From Anaerolineae bacterium (GTDB lineage Bacteria; Chloroflexota; Anaerolineae; Aggregatilineales; UBA2796): a DNA stretch of 64,000 bases. The notes under the pieces are model-generated. The model did no database searches, was not told the origin of the DNA, and saw only the letters and a program-made list of their open reading frames with translations. Below are positions 7,509 through 16,222 of the stretch, piece after piece (positions within the stretch are counted from its first letter, which is position 1; the number at the start of each line of letters is the position of its first letter). A program made the translations under genes and the position numbers. The stretch is from positions 1 through 64,000 of the forward strand of contig JAHBVJ010000007.1 in assembly GCA_019637615.1 (NCBI GenBank), in the 5' to 3' direction.

Positions 7509-8903
7509 GTGACGTTCCTACGCAATCTACTCGGTCTCTCCACACTGGTGACGTTTTTCGTGCGGCGCTTGCTCGGCAGTTTGCCCGTGCTGTTCCTGAT
7601 CGCGCTGGTGTCGTTCCTGATGATCCGCGCTATCCCCGGTGGGCCATTCGTCGCCAGCGGGCAGCGTGCGCAGACCAAAGAAGTGATCGCGGCGATGGAG
7701 AAGTATTACGGTCTCGACCGCCCGCTGCTGCTGAACCTGCCCGGTGACAAGGATTGGCAACTGCTGCATTACGTGGATGAGCAGACCACCACCCGCGTCG
7801 AAGTGTTGGTGCTGTCGCCGGACGTCACCGAGGTGCTCAAGGCGGTGACGCAAGACTCGATACGGGCGCTGACTGGCGACGCGCTCAAACCGACGCTGGA
7901 TCGGATCGCCTTTTACCGCGATCAGGGCGTGATGCCAGACGAAGCGGCGGGCTTGGCGAGCGATCTGGGTGCGGTGCGGGAAGCGGTGAAGGCAGACGTG
8001 CCTGAACTGGCAACGCAGACTGAGAACGCGATCACGCTGCTGAACGACACAGAACGGCGGACGACGATCCCGACCGTGCGCACGACGACGCGGGCAGTGC
8101 TGTACTCGGACTTGTTCCAGAGCCAATTTGGTAATTATCTGTGTAACCTCCTTCGCCTCGATTTTGGCCCCTCGCTCGGCATCACCAATCGCGGCAGATC
8201 TGTCAGCGACATTATCGCGGATAAGCTGCCGATCTCGATTGCGCTCGGCCTGATGGCGGTCGGGCTGGCGATCTTGACAGGCATCCCGTTGGGCGTGGTG
8301 GCGGCACTGCATCATAACAAGCTGCTCGACCATCTCGCTATGTTCGTGGCGGTGATCGGGCGGGCGGTGCCGAATATTGTGCTTGGCCCGGTGCTGATCA
8401 TCATCTTCGCGGTCAAGCTGAAGCTGTTCCCCGTCGTCAACCCTTACGTGTGGATCGAAGGGCCGCAGGCTAACCTCGGTGAGTACCTTTCGACGGCGTT
8501 TTTGCCCGTCGTCACACTGGCACTCGGCATGAGCGCGGGCATCGCACGGCTGACGCGGGCAAGTCTGCTGCAAGTGCTGAACCAAGATTACGTCCGCACG
8601 GCGCGCTCGAAGGGACTGCGCGAACGCGGCGTGATCTACGGTCATGCGTTGCGCAACAGCCTGATCCCCGTGGTGACGATCCTCGGCCCGCTGCTGGCGG
8701 CGGTGCTGACAGGCACCTTCGTGGTCGAACTCGTCTTCGCGATCCCCGGTCTGGGTGATACCTTCGTGACCAGCGTCACCACCCGCGATTACAACCTGCT
8801 GGTCGGCGTCACGGTGCTGTATTCCGTGTTTCTGGTGGTCGGCAACATTCTCGTGGATGTGTTTTATACATGGCTTGATCCGCGCATCCAATTCCAAAAT
8901 TAG
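7509..8903 (+). CDS. Peptide ABC transporter permease, DppB type with large loop insertion
   Basis: 464 residues from GTG 7509 with GGGAG upstream. Helix 1 (LPVLFLIALVSFLMIRAIPGGPF) is followed by the normal YGLDRPLL segment, but then about 130 extra residues (roughly 85-205) come before FGNYLCNLLRLDFGPSL, where typical DppB proteins of about 310-340 residues continue directly. The extra part is charged and helical (SPDVTEVLKAVTQDSIRAL, ELATQTENAITLL) and should lie outside the membrane. Later come the usual helices, the EAA loop (YVRTARSKGLRERGVIYGHALRN) and the ending FYTWLDPRIQF. It partners with the 6059 permease. Confidence 0.9.
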   Translation: MTFLRNLLGLSTLVTFFVRRLLGSLPVLFLIALVSFLMIRAIPGGPFVASGQRAQTKEVIAAMEKYYGLDRPLLLNLPGDKDWQLLHYVDEQTTTRVEVLVLSPDVTEVLKAVTQDSIRALTGDALKPTLDRIAFYRDQGVMPDEAAGLASDLGAVREAVKADVPELATQTENAITLLNDTERRTTIPTVRTTTRAVLYSDLFQSQFGNYLCNLLRLDFGPSLGITNRGRSVSDIIADKLPISIALGLMAVGLAILTGIPLGVVAALHHNKLLDHLAMFVAVIGRAVPNIVLGPVLIIIFAVKLKLFPVVNPYVWIEGPQANLGEYLSTAFLPVVTLALGMSAGIARLTRASLLQVLNQDYVRTARSKGLRERGVIYGHALRNSLIPVVTILGPLLAAVLTGTFVVELVFAIPGLGDTFVTSVTTRDYNLLVGVTVLYSVFLVVGNILVDVFYTWLDPRIQFQN

Positions 8904-8912
8904 AGGTTCCTT

Positions 8913-10175
8913 ATGCACAATCAATATCAATTTCCGGCGGTGTTGAGCGTCCGTACACAGGCGCGCATCGTCAACGAAACTTTGAAGGCGCGGATGGACG
9001 CGCTGCTGCCCGCGTTGATGCACGAAACGGGCATCGACATGTGGATCATCGTGTGCTACGAAGACAATTACGATCCGGTCTTCAACACGCTGATCCCGTG
9101 GGAATGCTGGGCACCGATCTTGCAGATGATGGTGTTCTTTGATCGCGGCGAGGCGGGCGTCGAACGGCTGAACATCTCGCTGACCGACATGCAAGGCTTG
9201 ATGACCACGATCTGGAACCTGCAAAGCGCCGAGGATCAATGGGCGTGCTTGCGGCGGGTGGTCGAAGAACGCCAGCCGAAGCGGATCGGGATCAACCAGT
9301 CGGACGTGATCTGGGCGGCGGACGGCCTGACGGCGGCCTTGAAGGAAAAGCTAGTCGCCACCTTGGGCACTGAGCTGGCGGGGCGGATCGTGTCGGCGGA
9401 GCCGTTGTGCATCCGCTGGCTGGAGACGCGCTTGCCGACGGAATTGGCGCTGTACGAGCAAGCCTGCGCCATCGCCCACGCGCTGATGAAGACGTGCTTT
9501 TCGCGGCAGGTGATCACGCCCGGTGTGACGACGATTGACGATCTGCGCTGGTGGTACTGGCAGACGACCACCGATCTCGGTTTGCCGGTGTCGTTCCCGC
9601 CGTTCTTCCGCTTCATGCGCAGCGAGGCGGAACGGCAGAAATGGGGCAGCGCTGACCGCGTGATCCGCCCCGGCGACATGGTACACTGCGATGTGGGCGT
9701 GAAGTACATGCGCATCCTCACTGACCATCAGGAACTCGGCTATGTGCTGCGCCCCGGCGAATTTGCGCCGCCGCGTGGTCTGCTGGACGGGCTGGCACAG
9801 GCAAACCTGTTGCAGACGGTGTTCATGAGCACATGGGCGGAAGGCTTGACGGGCAACGAAATCCTGACGAAGGCGCTGGCGCACGGGCGCGAGGCTGGTG
9901 TCGCCAAACCTAAGATTTACTCACACTCACTCAGTCACTACCTGCACGAACCCGGCCCGCTGATGGGTCTGCCGTGGGAGCAGGTGGCGTGTCCGGGGCG
10001 GGGCGATGTCAAGATGCGCTACGATACGGTCTACACTGTCGAACTGGGGGCGACGTGTCCCGTGCCGGAATGGGGCGGGCAAGAAGTGGCGTTCCCGCTG
10101 GAGCAAGACGCCATGTTCACACGGCAAGGCAGCTTCTTCATCGATGGGCGGCAGACGGAGTTCCATCTGATCTAG
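8913..10175 (+). CDS. M24-family metallopeptidase (Xaa-Pro aminopeptidase-like)
   Basis: 420 residues from ATG 8913, 9 bases after the permease stop. The first 170 or so residues form a creatinase-type N-terminal domain. The C-terminal pita-bread domain keeps all five expected metal ligands: Asp in HCDVG (about residue 260), Asp in ILTDHQE, His in SLSHYLHEPG, Glu in TVELGA, and Glu in FPLEQDAM. The family removes N-terminal residues ahead of proline or acts on related small amides. It has no signal peptide, so it would act on imported peptides in the cytoplasm. It closes the operon 3114-10175 and, with the binding protein, argues that the cargo is peptidic. Confidence 0.88.
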   Translation: MHNQYQFPAVLSVRTQARIVNETLKARMDALLPALMHETGIDMWIIVCYEDNYDPVFNTLIPWECWAPILQMMVFFDRGEAGVERLNISLTDMQGLMTTIWNLQSAEDQWACLRRVVEERQPKRIGINQSDVIWAADGLTAALKEKLVATLGTELAGRIVSAEPLCIRWLETRLPTELALYEQACAIAHALMKTCFSRQVITPGVTTIDDLRWWYWQTTTDLGLPVSFPPFFRFMRSEAERQKWGSADRVIRPGDMVHCDVGVKYMRILTDHQELGYVLRPGEFAPPRGLLDGLAQANLLQTVFMSTWAEGLTGNEILTKALAHGREAGVAKPKIYSHSLSHYLHEPGPLMGLPWEQVACPGRGDVKMRYDTVYTVELGATCPVPEWGGQEVAFPLEQDAMFTRQGSFFIDGRQTEFHLI

Positions 10176-10191
10176 GAAGGGAAGGGAAGAA

Positions 10192-10222
10192 AGTGCTGAG
10201 TGCTTAGTCCTTAGTGCTTAGT
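10192..10222. repeat. R2 AGTGCTNAGT microsatellite
   Basis: AGTGCTGAGTGCTTAGTCC and onward is an imperfect 7-base-period repeat (AGTGCTG, AGTGCTT, AGTCCTT). Other copies: 34988, 35045, 40256, 51864 and 61236. All are intergenic. Confidence 0.7.
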
Positions 10223-10287
10223 AAAAGGCGAGAAGAGAGTGCTAAGGAGAAGGCGGTGCAGACCGTGTGGTGATTGAAGATCAGCGA

Positions 10288-10337
10288 CCAATGATCCCAA
10301 AAATGATCCCTTGTTGAGGAGCGAACGGGATCATTGG
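10288..10337. repeat. R3 GATCCC hairpin repeat, copy A
   Basis: CCAATGATCCC (10288-10298) pairs perfectly with GGGATCATTGG (10327-10337), and a second ATGATCCC (10303-10310) can compete for the same 3' arm. The same layout recurs at 34935 and 60838. Confidence 0.7.
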
Positions 10338-10963
10338 CGATCTGGATTGCATGTTTCTCTTAGCGTTCTGAATGGTATTTGCGGAATTTCCGCACGAGCG
10401 TGACGTTGACCTGACATTGGCTCGCATGGTATGAGATCGCAGAGCCTCCGTTACCTACCTGCGCAACGAGCGCTGGCGTGTAACTGACGTGAGGAGAATT
10501 GCAATCACTGATGTGCGCTGTCCTCGTATTTCCATTGGTCTGGACAGAACCGTCAAGTTCATATCGAGACTTAGAACGAGTAGCTTTTACATTCTAGCAC
10601 GATCTAGAGGGAAGTCAAGGGGCTGATTGTTGTTGTTTTGTCGAGAAATGATAAAAGAGTTGTAAAGATGGGTGAGAGGAATAGTGTTAGGTGCTAAGTA
10701 AACTGCACGTGTGATTTTGGTGGCGCGTGGTGTTAGAGAAATAGGCGCAATCAGCACAATAGGTCATAGAAGCCCCGACGATAACGATAGTGAGTGGATC
10801 GGGCAGGAATTCACGAAACGGCGTAGGGGCGAATTCTTCGTGCCGCCCGACGCTGACGGTGGTCAAGCAAAATCCCGGCGATAAATCACCGATCTGACGG
10901 TGGTCGTGATAATCTCCAATAGCCTCAATTTCAGATAGTTCACGCAGTATCATCGGCAAGATC

Positions 10964-11276
10964 GCCCGACGTTGATGGTGTTTAAGAAAATAGTTAGGCA
11001 GACGTGGGTTCGTCGCCACGCCCGCCGAGAGTTGATGGTGTTTAAGAAATTCGTCAGGCAAACGATCCCCGACAATGAATTGACTGGCTCAACCTACGAA
11101 GTCCCTTCGGGACTCAAGAATATGCGTTGGCGTGGGTGTTGTATTCCCGCATTATTTTTTGAGACACCACAGACCTTAGCCTTAGAGAAAGAAGTCCCGA
11201 ATGGGACTCAGCCGCTTCAGAGAGACTTTTAGCCCCGTTCCTTCTACGCAAATCGGCTTCTGAAACTCAGGTTAAG
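10964..11276 (+). repeat. R1 intergenic repeat, full-length copy 1
   Basis: Two tandem GATGGTGTTTAAGAAA units are followed by a degenerate CCCGACAATGAATTG half-hairpin, the AGTCCCTTCGGGACT hairpin, a second AGTCCCGAATGGGACT hairpin, and an end box CGGCTTCTGAAACTCAGG. Copies at 12298, 35188, 37788 and 60779 share these modules in the same order. It resembles REP/MITE-type elements mobilised in trans (inference); there is no transposase here. Confidence 0.75.
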
Positions 11277-11466
11277 CAACGCCGTGTAGCGATACGCCCA
11301 CTGAACTGTCTACTTTTCGACTCCCGATGCTGGCTGGTCAGTTGTCATCAATGATCGTATGATATTGTATCCTAAATTTTGGTTATGCTACGTCGGAAAC
11401 GGAGGCTAACACACGCTAGACGTGTCATGTTGGTTGCACAGAAATTAGCGACTTCGGGAGTCGGTC

Positions 11467-12246
11467 ATGATTGAAATTCCTCCGTCTGACCTGCCAGCCG
11501 CGCTGCGCGCCGCCTTCACGATGGCTGAACCTGCCGGATTGCGCTGCCTCGGCGTGCTGGCTGATGTGCTGCGCGGGCGCGTGCTGGTGGATGACGCTGC
11601 CGAGCCAACGCGGTCGCTGCTGTATGAAACCATGTATGACACGATTTACCTCAGCGGCACATGGACGCCCGCGCAGGTTGCCGAGGAAATCCGCGATTTG
11701 CGTCGTCGCGGCGAGGTGATGATCGGGCTGTGGCCGGACGATCCGCGCATCGCCCTGCTGCCCACCAACACCGATTACATCGGCACCGTCTACGATTTCT
11801 ACGATCATCCATCTGCCACGGTGCTGGCCTCACTCAGCGCGAAGATGCCCGCTCACTGCGAACTGCGCCCGCTTGAAAGCAGCGTGTTCGATTCGCTGAT
11901 CGAGCGTGCGATGCTGTTGAAGCACTATGGTGATGTCGATGCGGCACTGAGCACGATAATGGGCTACTGCCTATTCTACGAGGGGCAAAACGTGTGCGAG
12001 GCGGTGGCTGGCCCGCTGATCGATGGCATCCGCGAGATGGGTATCCTCACGCATAAGGATTATCGAAGGCGCGGGTATGCGACATTGACGTGTGCCGCGC
12101 TGCTGCAAGCCTGTGAACGGCTAGGCGTCCAGACCTTCTGGAATTGCAACAGCAGTAATCTGGCGTCGGTGGCACTCGCCCGCCGACTCGGGTATCAGCG
12201 AGAACGCGCCTATACGCTGTACTACTGGGAGCCGCGTCAACAGTGA
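11467..12246 (+). CDS. GNAT-family N-acetyltransferase (PF12746-like)
   Basis: 259 residues from ATG 11467. The first 130 residues form an N-terminal domain seen in the GNAT group that includes ZmaR-like proteins. The C-terminal GNAT core carries the acetyl-CoA loop RRGYAT at about residues 201-206 (preceded by GILTHKDY) and ends with FWNCNSSNLASVALARRLGYQRE, the usual N-x-x-S-x-x-x-A-x-x-x-G-Y/F helix. The acceptor substrate cannot be predicted. It stands alone between two R1 repeat copies, so it is probably its own transcription unit. Confidence 0.82.
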   Translation: MIEIPPSDLPAALRAAFTMAEPAGLRCLGVLADVLRGRVLVDDAAEPTRSLLYETMYDTIYLSGTWTPAQVAEEIRDLRRRGEVMIGLWPDDPRIALLPTNTDYIGTVYDFYDHPSATVLASLSAKMPAHCELRPLESSVFDSLIERAMLLKHYGDVDAALSTIMGYCLFYEGQNVCEAVAGPLIDGIREMGILTHKDYRRRGYATLTCAALLQACERLGVQTFWNCNSSNLASVALARRLGYQRERAYTLYYWEPRQQ

Positions 12247-12652
12247 GGCAGTGGGCTGATAAGTAGGCTGCTAGACAGCCGGAACAACTCTCCGGTAGCG
12301 CCGCCCGACGTTGACGGCGGTTAAGACATTAGTCAAGGAAATGCGGGGTTGTCGTCAGGCTGCCCGACGACGTCGATAGTGTTGAAGGGATTAGTCAGGC
12401 AATCGATCCCCGACAATGAATTGTCGGGCTTACCCTACGAAGTCCCTTCGGGACTCAAGAATAAGTATTAGCGTGAGCGTCGTATTCCCGCATAATTGTC
12501 TGGAGCACCATAAACGTGCGGGCTTAGAGAATGAAGTCTCTGCGGGACTCAGGCTCCAAGAATAGGATCTAAATTTCCTGCACTATTTCTCGCGATGCCA
12601 GCGAGCTAACTAGTGCAGGGAGGTGAAATCTGACCTATTTGGGATGGGTAGG
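12247..12652. other. Intergenic region between convergent genes
   Basis: About 400 bases between the GNAT gene and the convergent TPR gene, filled mainly by R1 copy 2. No other gene is visible. Confidence 0.65.
12298..12560 (+). repeat. R1 intergenic repeat, copy 2
   Basis: Contains GCCCGACGTTGACGGCGGTT, a diverged second unit, then the perfect CCCGACAA-TGAA-TTGTCGGG hairpin, AGTCCCTTCGGGACT, and a degenerate second hairpin AGTCTCTGCGGGACT. The end box seen in copies 1 and 4 is missing. Confidence 0.75.
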
Positions 12653-14035
12653 CTAGGCGGTTTGTGCCTGTTCGCGGCGCATGATCTCGGCGTCGATGCG
12701 CTGTGCTACTTGCTCATCGTAGCGCGGCCCATCCTTGATCGCGGCGAGATCGCGCAGCCCTTTTTCCAGCTTGCGCAGTGGTTCGATCCCCGGCGTAACG
12801 GCGAGGGCTTCATCGAGATCGGCAAGGATTTCCGGCAGAGAGCGGCTGAGTACCACACTCGCTGTGACACGATCATGCCATGCGTAGTAATCATCGTTGT
12901 CGCGTATGATGCGCTGCTTGGCTAACTTCAACGAGCGTTCGAAATGCTCTTGGGCTTTCTCAAGATTGCCTAGCCGATAGGCCAAGATGCCCAGATTGGT
13001 GACCGGATACGAACTTTGCGGCGTCAAGGTGGCGACTTCTTCGTACAAGGCATAGGCTTCTTGATTGCGTCCCTGATGTTTCAAGAGACTTGCCAGCGCC
13101 CCATAAGCCGACTCGCCCGTGATGTCTAGCAGCGCTTTGTTGCGCTTACCGCGCAACCGCTCCTCGGAAAACAGATACTCGGCTTCGCCATATAAGGCGC
13201 GACGCTGATCGGGGTCTTGCTGCGAATCGCCAAGCACGCGTTTGGCGTAGGCAAGCGATAGGCGGGCGGGCGCGTAGCTGCGCGATTGCTCCAGCAGCGC
13301 GATACCCTCTGTCATGCGCTCCAGCCGGACGTAGAGATCGCCAAGGAAAAAGCGCATCACTTCGTTGTCTTGATCCAGTTTGTAGGCTTGCTCGTAGAAC
13401 TCGGTGGCGAGTTCGAGGTTGCCAAGCGCGATCTGCTGCTGTCCCAATTGTGCTAACGCCAAGGCTTCATTCTGATTGTGTCCGGTGGTTTTCAGATCGT
13501 TCAGCTTTTGGTCAATCTCTTGGCTGATGTTGGTCATAGATTGAAGGATCGCGGCGCTATCCTGTTTGAATTGACTGGCAGCATCGACGGCAGACTGCAT
13601 GGCGGAAAGCTGCGCACCGACGCGATGATCTAGCTCTTGGAACTTGCCGTTTTGGTTGGCACTGCCGAAATAATCATCCCTGAATTTGCTCCATTCGCCG
13701 TCAACCTGCTGCACCTGCCTAAAAATCCCGACTGCAAAGAGCGCGCCGATAATACCGACCACGATGCCCACGATCTGGAAGATGTTAAGCAAGCTGTTGG
13801 CGAAATTCACGGCACTGTCGGCACGTTTTTCTAGACTATCGAGACGTCTCAGGAGTTCATCGATGGACTCGGTAGGCTGCGCGGTGGATGCTGGCGCGAT
13901 GCTCGTCTGCGCAAGGCTGGTCGGCGGGAAAAGCGTGCCTTCTTGCGCGATCCCCACTTGTGCGGATGAAAAGAGCAGGATGGCAAACAAGATGAGGGCA
14001 ATGGCGAACGGCAATCGCAGCTTGGGCATCGTCAT
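12653..14035 (-). CDS. TPR-repeat membrane protein with coiled coil
   Basis: 460 residues from ATG 14035 (AGGA upstream). Residues about 7-30 are a signal peptide or signal anchor, and a Thr/Ser/Pro linker follows. Residues about 58-80 are coiled-coil-like (IDELLRRLDSLEKRAD). A second membrane helix lies near 85-108 (IFQIVGIVVGIIGALFAVGIF). After another coiled coil come tetratricopeptide repeats (for example ALALAQLGQQQIALGNLELATEFYEQA, YPVTNLGILAYRLGNLEKAQEHFERSL). TPR domains bind partner proteins. The partner is unknown, and the soluble part probably faces the cytoplasm if both hydrophobic segments stay in the membrane. Confidence 0.75.
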   Translation of the reverse strand: MTMPKLRLPFAIALILFAILLFSSAQVGIAQEGTLFPPTSLAQTSIAPASTAQPTESIDELLRRLDSLEKRADSAVNFANSLLNIFQIVGIVVGIIGALFAVGIFRQVQQVDGEWSKFRDDYFGSANQNGKFQELDHRVGAQLSAMQSAVDAASQFKQDSAAILQSMTNISQEIDQKLNDLKTTGHNQNEALALAQLGQQQIALGNLELATEFYEQAYKLDQDNEVMRFFLGDLYVRLERMTEGIALLEQSRSYAPARLSLAYAKRVLGDSQQDPDQRRALYGEAEYLFSEERLRGKRNKALLDITGESAYGALASLLKHQGRNQEAYALYEEVATLTPQSSYPVTNLGILAYRLGNLEKAQEHFERSLKLAKQRIIRDNDDYYAWHDRVTASVVLSRSLPEILADLDEALAVTPGIEPLRKLEKGLRDLAAIKDGPRYDEQVAQRIDAEIMRREQAQTA

Positions 14036-14182
14036 CTGATCCTAACCATGCAGAAGATCACAGGCTAGATTCTACACGACTTGCAGCCACACGCTAACTG
14101 GATACGTCGCCCGATCTTGCCCATCTGAGGTACATTCAACGATAAATTAGTATTTCGACTCGCTTAGGTTGTAGGGTTGTTA

Positions 14183-14220
14183 GCCCTCACCCCCGACCCC
14201 TCTCCCGCAAGGCGAGGGGC
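14183..14220. repeat. R4-family hairpin repeat
   Basis: CCCTCACCCCCGACCCCTCTCC followed by GCAAGGCGAGGGGC. A C-rich strand pairs with the G-rich end. It lies in the divergent gap between the TPR gene and the reductase. Confidence 0.55.
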
Positions 14221-14321
14221 GAAAGACAACTTAAGGTGGCAGCGAGTTTTTTTGTTCAAACAGATCGGTTTTCAGCGCGATGATATTGGCATCGGCGCTG
14301 GTTGAAAGAAAAGGAAAAGCT

Positions 14322-15266
14322 ATGCAGACGCAATCATTGGGGCACACTGGCATACAGGTGAGTTCGTTGTGCCTCGGCGCGATGTATTTTGGCACGCGCA
14401 ACGATCAGGCCACTTCATACCGCATCCTTGACGCGTATGTAGACGCGGGCGGTACCTTCATCGACACCGCCAATATTTACGCGCACTGGGTGCCCGGTTT
14501 CAAAGGCGGCGAGAGCGAAACTCTGCTCAACCAATGGCTGAAGCAGCGCGGGAATCGTGCCAAGCTGTTCATCGCGTCCAAAGTGGGATTCGGGTATCCG
14601 GGTGTGCCCGTCGGCTTGAAGGCGTCACAGATCGAGGAGGAATGCAACAAGAGTCTGAAGCGGATGGGCATCGAGACCATCGATCTGTATTACGCGCATG
14701 TCGATGACCGCACCACGCCGCTTGAGGAGACGATGGGCGCGTTCGACAAGCTGGTGAAGGCAGGCAAGGTACGCTTTATCGGCGGCAGCAATTACCGCGC
14801 GTGGCGGCTGGAAGAAGCCCGCTGGACGGCGCAAACGCATGACTGGGCGCAGTTCTGCTGCATCCAACAGCACTATACGTATCTGAAACTGCGTCCGGGG
14901 ACGGATGTCGCGCCGCAGGTGATGGCAAACGAAGACTTGATCGACTACTGCAAAAGCACAGGCACGACGCTGCTGGCGTATTCGGTACTGCAAAGCGGCG
15001 CGTACACCCGCGCGGAACGCAAATTCTCGCCCAAGCTGGTGAGCGCCGATAATGAGAAGCGCCTCGCTGCCCTGCGCAACGTGGCGGCGGAAAGCCATGC
15101 GACCGTGAATCAGGTGATTTTGCGCTGGATGCTGCAATCGTCACCGTCGGTGATCCCGCTGATCGCCGCCAGCGACGAAACCCAGCTTCAGGAGAATATC
15201 GCTGCCTTGAGTTTGCAACTCAGCCCCGACCAGATGGAAGTCTTGAATAACGCGGGTTTGCAGTAG
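14322..15266 (+). CDS. Aldo/keto reductase
   Basis: 314 residues from ATG 14322 (AAGGA at 14311-14315); an earlier in-frame ATG at 14280 lacks a ribosome site. The NAD(P)H-dependent TIM-barrel tetrad is complete: Asp48 and Tyr53 (FIDTANIY), Lys87 (ASKVG) and His126 (YYAHVDD). The C-terminal cofactor segment is present (VIPLIAASDETQLQENI). It resembles the general AKR group acting on sugars and small carbonyls; the substrate is not predictable. It is followed by an R4 hairpin and flanked by genes on the other strand, so it is monocistronic. Confidence 0.92.
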   Translation: MQTQSLGHTGIQVSSLCLGAMYFGTRNDQATSYRILDAYVDAGGTFIDTANIYAHWVPGFKGGESETLLNQWLKQRGNRAKLFIASKVGFGYPGVPVGLKASQIEEECNKSLKRMGIETIDLYYAHVDDRTTPLEETMGAFDKLVKAGKVRFIGGSNYRAWRLEEARWTAQTHDWAQFCCIQQHYTYLKLRPGTDVAPQVMANEDLIDYCKSTGTTLLAYSVLQSGAYTRAERKFSPKLVSADNEKRLAALRNVAAESHATVNQVILRWMLQSSPSVIPLIAASDETQLQENIAALSLQLSPDQMEVLNNAGLQ

Positions 15267-15289
15267 CGGCGATTGTGAATTAATCAGAC

Positions 15290-15340
15290 AACCTCACCCC
15301 CTGACCCCCTCTTTGCGAAGCGGAGAGGGGGAACCAAGGG
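15290..15340. repeat. R4-family hairpin repeat behind the reductase
   Basis: CCTCACCCCCTGACCCCCTC, core TTTGCGAAGCGGA, GAGGGGG, AACCAAGG. The CCCCCTC/GAGGGGG arms make a stable hairpin between convergent genes and may act as a bidirectional terminator. Confidence 0.6.
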
Positions 15341-15400
15341 GCACGGGATCGAGGTAGTGGTTCGCGGGAAGTCGGGCGACGCGAACTGGAAGCGACTAAG

Positions 15401-16222
15401 TTAGCTCCAGCGCGTCAGGATGGCTTCCCGATCAAAGATGCGCCCCGCGATGTAGATCGACAAAATCGCCGCGATGAACAGCACGATCAACACGATGGCG
15501 ATGAGTTCGGGGCGCAGCACGAGCAGCCCTGTGACCTGTGCCAACACCAGCCCGATGAGCGGGATGATGAGCACCGCCGTCGCTTGCTGCGCGGTGCGCG
15601 GATCGTTCACCCTTGAGGAGATGATGATCGTCAGCGTGATCGAAATCAGCGCTATCAGCGGCGACCCGATGGCGAATAACATCAGCCATGCGGGCGTCAG
15701 TATCGAATCGCGCACTGCCGGAGAGACGGCGAACAGCGATACGCCCCCGATCACGAGCAGCCCCGCGACATAGGTCATCAAGAGGGTGGGGATGAAGGCC
15801 ACCAGACTCTTAGCCAGCATCAATTCCCATGTGCGGATGGGCGTGGCGAGCAGCGGCTCCAAGGTGCGGTGTGTTTTTTCCCCGACCACACTGTAGGCGG
15901 CAATCGAACCGGGGATGAAGATCGGCAGAATCAGGAACATGATCGACATCTGCTTGCCGATCAGCGCTTGCGTCATCTCGGTCACGCTCATCGCCGCCAA
16001 CGCGGGATCAAGATCAAGCAGCGTGCGGTATTGATTCAGATTGGTGCCCTTGAGCAGGTCGGCTTCCGAGACGTGCCCGATAATGAACAGGGCGACGATG
16101 GGCAGCACCGTAAACAAGGCCGGTAGAAAGATCAGCATCGCGACCAGACTTTTTTGCTGGAGCAGTTCCCGCCATTCTTTGACCAAGATGGCGCGGATTT
16201 TCCTCATCGCCGTGTTATTCAT
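15401..16222 (-). CDS. ABC-2 type transporter permease
   Basis: 273 residues from ATG 16222. The frame opens at 16249, but this ATG overlaps the upstream ATPase stop (16215-16217), which suggests translational coupling. It has an N-terminal amphipathic segment (MRKIRAILVKEWRELLQQKS), a first helix (LPALFTVLPIVALFIIGHV), the VGEKTHRTLEPLLATPI cytoplasmic motif of NatB/ABC-2 permeases, and five further hydrophobic segments. Such pairs export sodium, drugs, lipids or peptides; the cargo is unknown. Its partner ATPase at 16215-17135 carries frameshifts, which makes the function of the pair doubtful. Confidence 0.85.
   Translation of the reverse strand: MNNTAMRKIRAILVKEWRELLQQKSLVAMLIFLPALFTVLPIVALFIIGHVSEADLLKGTNLNQYRTLLDLDPALAAMSVTEMTQALIGKQMSIMFLILPIFIPGSIAAYSVVGEKTHRTLEPLLATPIRTWELMLAKSLVAFIPTLLMTYVAGLLVIGGVSLFAVSPAVRDSILTPAWLMLFAIGSPLIALISITLTIIISSRVNDPRTAQQATAVLIIPLIGLVLAQVTGLLVLRPELIAIVLIVLFIAAILSIYIAGRIFDREAILTRWS

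Larger units (their letters stand above)
10176..11466. other. Long intergenic region rich in repeats
   Basis: No credible gene in about 1.3 kb. It holds an R2 microsatellite (10192-10222), an R3 hairpin (10288-10337), an AT-richer stretch with GCGGAATTTCCGC at about 10380, and a full-length R1 element (10964-11276). A reverse-strand frame at 10687-11061 runs into R1 and shows no recognisable domain. Confidence 0.7.

Noticed and set aside
7527..9239. Reverse-strand 570-residue open frame opposite the DppB gene
   Set aside because: Composition is His/Arg/Gln-heavy with no fold pattern, and it runs antisense to a clear permease and peptidase. A typical shadow frame of GC-rich coding DNA.
10687..11061. 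Reverse-strand 124-residue open frame
   Set aside because: Its first 35 residues are translated from the R1 repeat (FLKHHQ twice), the remainder shows no domain, and there is no ribosome site. At most it is a remnant.
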